A stretch of DNA of 7,854 bases from Lachnospiraceae bacterium. GTDB lineage: Bacteria; Bacillota; Clostridia; Lachnospirales; Lachnospiraceae. Below the pieces are notes generated by a model. That model had not been told where the DNA came from. It saw only the letters and a program-made list of their open reading frames with translations, and did not search any database. The position numbers and the translations under genes were made by a program. The stretch is taken from the NCBI GenBank assembly GCA_017461685.1, contig JAFTXF010000098.1, forward strand, positions 1-7,854, read 5' to 3'. Positions 6,403-7,854 of the stretch are shown here, piece by piece (positions within the stretch are counted from its first letter, which is position 1; each line of letters starts with the position of its first letter).

Positions 6403-7189
6403 AATTAAAGACGTATTCAAAACCTTTAATGCCGGTACCATCAATGAGAAAAAAGCATTAAACGGTGTAAATTTAAACTTAAAAGAAGGCGATTTTGTTA
6501 CCATTATCGGTGGTAACGGTGCCGGAAAATCTACCACGCTGAATATGATTGCAGGGGTGTATCCTATAGATAAAGGAACCATTACCATTGACGGAGTAGA
6601 TGTATCTACCTGGCCGGAGCACAAGAGAGCACAGTTCTTAGGCAGAGTATTTCAGGATCCTATGATGGGAACAGCTGCCGGTATGCAGATTGATGAGAAC
6701 CTGGCACTTGCATACAGACGCGGCAAGCCTCGTGGCCTTAAATGGGGCATTACCAACAAGGAACGCGAGATTTACCGGGAGGAATTGAAGGTTCTCGGTT
6801 TAGGTCTGGAGGAGCGATTGTCTACCAAGGTTGGTTTGTTGTCCGGCGGTCAGAGACAGGCTCTTACACTGTTAATGGCCACCCTGATGAAACCGAAGCT
6901 TTTACTGTTAGACGAGCACACAGCAGCCCTTGATCCAAAGACCGCCAAGACAGTACTTGATTTGACAGAAAAGATTATCGAAGAAGACCATCTGACTGCG
7001 CTTATGGTTACCCACAATATGAAGGATGCTATCCGTATGGGCAACCGTCTCATTATGATGCAGGATGGACGTGTTATATATGATGTTTCCGGAGAGGAGA
7101 AAAAGCACTTACAGGTTTCAGATCTGATGGCGAAGTTCCAGGAAGCAAGCGGTACCGAATTTGCCAATGACCGCATGATTTTGTCATAA
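6395..7189 (+). CDS. ABC transporter ATP-binding protein (COG1101, TrpZ-like)
   Basis: This 264-residue peripheral cytoplasmic ATPase powers the importer. All ABC motifs are intact: Walker A GGNGAGKST at residues 39-47 (Lys45), Q-loop Gln87 in VFQDP, signature LSGGQRQ at 149-155, Walker B LLLLDE ending in Asp173 and catalytic Glu174, D-loop AALDP and the H-loop His207 in VTHNM. I chose ATG 6395 because GGAGG at 6382-6386 precedes it by eight bases and the protein then begins MLEIKDVFKTF, as ABC ATPases do. An upstream in-frame start inside the permease gene would add 27 residues of no known fold. The overlap ATGCTTGA with the permease stop suggests coupled translation. It is the last gene of the operon. 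Confidence 0.95.
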   Translation: MLEIKDVFKTFNAGTINEKKALNGVNLNLKEGDFVTIIGGNGAGKSTTLNMIAGVYPIDKGTITIDGVDVSTWPEHKRAQFLGRVFQDPMMGTAAGMQIDENLALAYRRGKPRGLKWGITNKEREIYREELKVLGLGLEERLSTKVGLLSGGQRQALTLLMATLMKPKLLLLDEHTAALDPKTAKTVLDLTEKIIEEDHLTALMVTHNMKDAIRMGNRLIMMQDGRVIYDVSGEEKKHLQVSDLMAKFQEASGTEFANDRMILS

Positions 7190-7217
7190 CTGCAAGATGT
7201 TGTGATTTGAATGTAAT

Positions 7218-7272
7218 AATCTCGTGATATATATTTCTTACCGGGCAGCGTAGAAATATATATCATGAGATT
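7218..7272 (+). terminator. Long hairpin, probable operon terminator
   Basis: Bases 7218-7238 pair with 7252-7272 over 21 positions with a single G-U wobble (7224 with 7266), around a 13-base loop. The stem is rich in AT in its upper half (ATATATATTT). It begins 28 bases after the ATPase stop and is followed by GTTTTG, a weak T tract. Termination or 3'-end protection of the ABC operon mRNA is likely. The stem is longer than most intrinsic terminators, so a processed RNA or a palindromic repeat element is an alternative. Confidence 0.6.
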
Positions 7273-7291
7273 GTTTTGTGGAGAAATATAT

Positions 7292-7325
7292 GCATATTGT
7301 GCTTGATTTTTTTGTCACAATGTGC
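7292..7325 (+). promoter_or_regulatory. Inverted repeat upstream of the NifU-like gene
   Basis: GCATATTGTG at 7292-7301 and CACAATGTGC at 7316-7325 are complementary over ten positions with one G-U pair and a 14-base T-rich loop. As DNA it could be a two-half-site operator (ATTGTG and CACAAT). As RNA it would be a hairpin. It lies 84 bases before the NifU-like start. It does not match the Rex or Fur consensus as I know them. Confidence 0.35.
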
Positions 7326-7355
7326 GAAAATAGGGTAAGTGATTATGTCAAAAAG

Positions 7356-7384
7356 CTAACAATCCTTTTGTGGCTTAAGATAAT
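7356..7384 (+). promoter_or_regulatory. Possible promoter of the NifU-like gene
   Basis: CTAACA at 7356-7361 (4 of 6) and GATAAT at 7379-7384 (5 of 6) are separated by exactly 17 bases. The -10 is 24 bases before the start codon, so the leader would be short, and the ribosome binding site at 7396-7401 would still be transcribed. The hairpin at 7218-7272 upstream makes a separate promoter likely, but this particular match is moderate. Confidence 0.4.
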
Positions 7385-7408
7385 CTACATATTGAAAGGA
7401 GAATTCAC

Positions 7409-7854
7409 ATGATTTATTCTAAAGAAGTAGAAGAAATGTGTCCAGTAGCACAGGGCGTTTCTCACGGCTGTGCTCCTATCCCAGAAGAAGCTAAATGGGT
7501 TAAAGTTAAAGATGTTACAGATATTTCAGGTTTGACACACGGTGTTGGCTGGTGTGCTCCTCAGCAGGGTGCTTGTAAGCTTACTCTGAATGTGAAGGAA
7601 GGTATTATTCAGGAAGCATTAGTAGAGACTATCGGTTGTTCCGGTATGACTCACTCTGCAGCTATGGCAGCTGAGATTTTACCTGGCAGAACTGTTATGG
7701 AAGCATTAAATACAGACCTTGTATGTGACGCTATCAATACAGCTATGAGAGAGTTATTCTTACAGATCGTTTACGGTCGTACACAGTCTGCATTTTCTGA
7801 AGATGGTCTTCCGGTTGGTGCAGGTCTTGAAGACTTAGGTAAGGGCTTACGTTC
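7409..7854 (+). CDS. NifU/IscU-like Fe-S cluster assembly scaffold protein, 3' end cut by window
   Basis: The frame is open from ATG 7409 to the window edge (148 codons plus two bases) with AAAGGAG at 7396-7402 as ribosome binding site. The protein has six cysteines in the visible part, at 11, 21, 49, 56, 77 and 106. GWCAPQQGAC (49-56), ETIGCSGMTHSAAMAAEILPGRT (Cys77) and LNTDLVCDAINTAMRELF (Cys106) align in spacing and context with the three-cysteine NifU_N/IscU scaffold on which Fe-S clusters are built. Compared with IscU it has about 40 extra N-terminal residues with two further cysteines (CPVAQG and HGCAP). From memory, such proteins in gut Clostridia are annotated as Fe-S scaffold proteins and sit next to a GGGtGRT-family gene, which would lie beyond this window. 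Role as a scaffold is inferred from homology. Confidence 0.8.
   Translation, partial: MIYSKEVEEMCPVAQGVSHGCAPIPEEAKWVKVKDVTDISGLTHGVGWCAPQQGACKLTLNVKEGIIQEALVETIGCSGMTHSAAMAAEILPGRTVMEALNTDLVCDAINTAMRELFLQIVYGRTQSAFSEDGLPVGAGLEDLGKGLR

Noticed and set aside
6742..6933. Second + strand reading frame inside the ATPase gene
   Set aside because: It overlaps intact Walker and signature motifs in another frame and has no recognisable content.

Overview
This 7.85 kb window looks like an ordinary chromosomal stretch from a low-to-moderate-GC Gram-positive anaerobe, most likely a gut Clostridia (Lachnospiraceae-type) genome. The reasons are the purine-rich Shine-Dalgarno sequences, consensus-like sigma-A promoters, an archaeal/fungal-type aspartate-semialdehyde dehydrogenase, a TopB with a TDSGREGE Toprim motif, and a NifU-like Fe-S scaffold of clostridial style. 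The genus is inferred, not demonstrated. All convincing genes are on the + strand. There are no rRNA or tRNA genes, CRISPR arrays, insertion sequences or phage genes, and no gene-free gap exceeds about 220 bases.

Layout: 1-170, leader and probable promoter of asd. 171-1259, aspartate-semialdehyde dehydrogenase (aspartate-family amino acid and diaminopimelate synthesis). 1377-3473, DNA topoisomerase III, preceded by a strong 10-bp hairpin. 3612-4277, a stand-alone left-handed beta-helix acetyltransferase resembling only the C-terminal half of GlmU, with an unusual leader (a hairpin enclosing a start-Lys-stop mini-ORF). A textbook intrinsic terminator at 4284-4312 closes that part. 4498-7189, a three-gene ABC importer operon (lipoprotein binding protein, permease, ATPase) of the PF04392 / COG4120 / COG1101 type, to which TrpXYZ belongs, with its own strong promoter at 4395-4422. 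A 21-bp stem hairpin follows at 7218-7272. From 7409 to the window end is the 5' part of a NifU/IscU-like Fe-S scaffold gene.

The importer genes work as one unit: the lipoprotein captures a small ligand (an amino acid such as tryptophan is a fair guess, not proven), the permease forms the channel and the ATPase drives import. The other genes are housekeeping genes without an obvious shared pathway. The most interesting material is in the intergenic regions: a 5-codon reading frame MSAFW with an excellent ribosome binding site upstream of the TrpXYZ-like operon, 11-bp-spaced direct repeats overlapping it, a hairpin at the predicted 5' end of the operon mRNA, and hairpins in front of topB, the acetyltransferase and the NifU-like gene. 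I did not find a clearly new multi-gene system.
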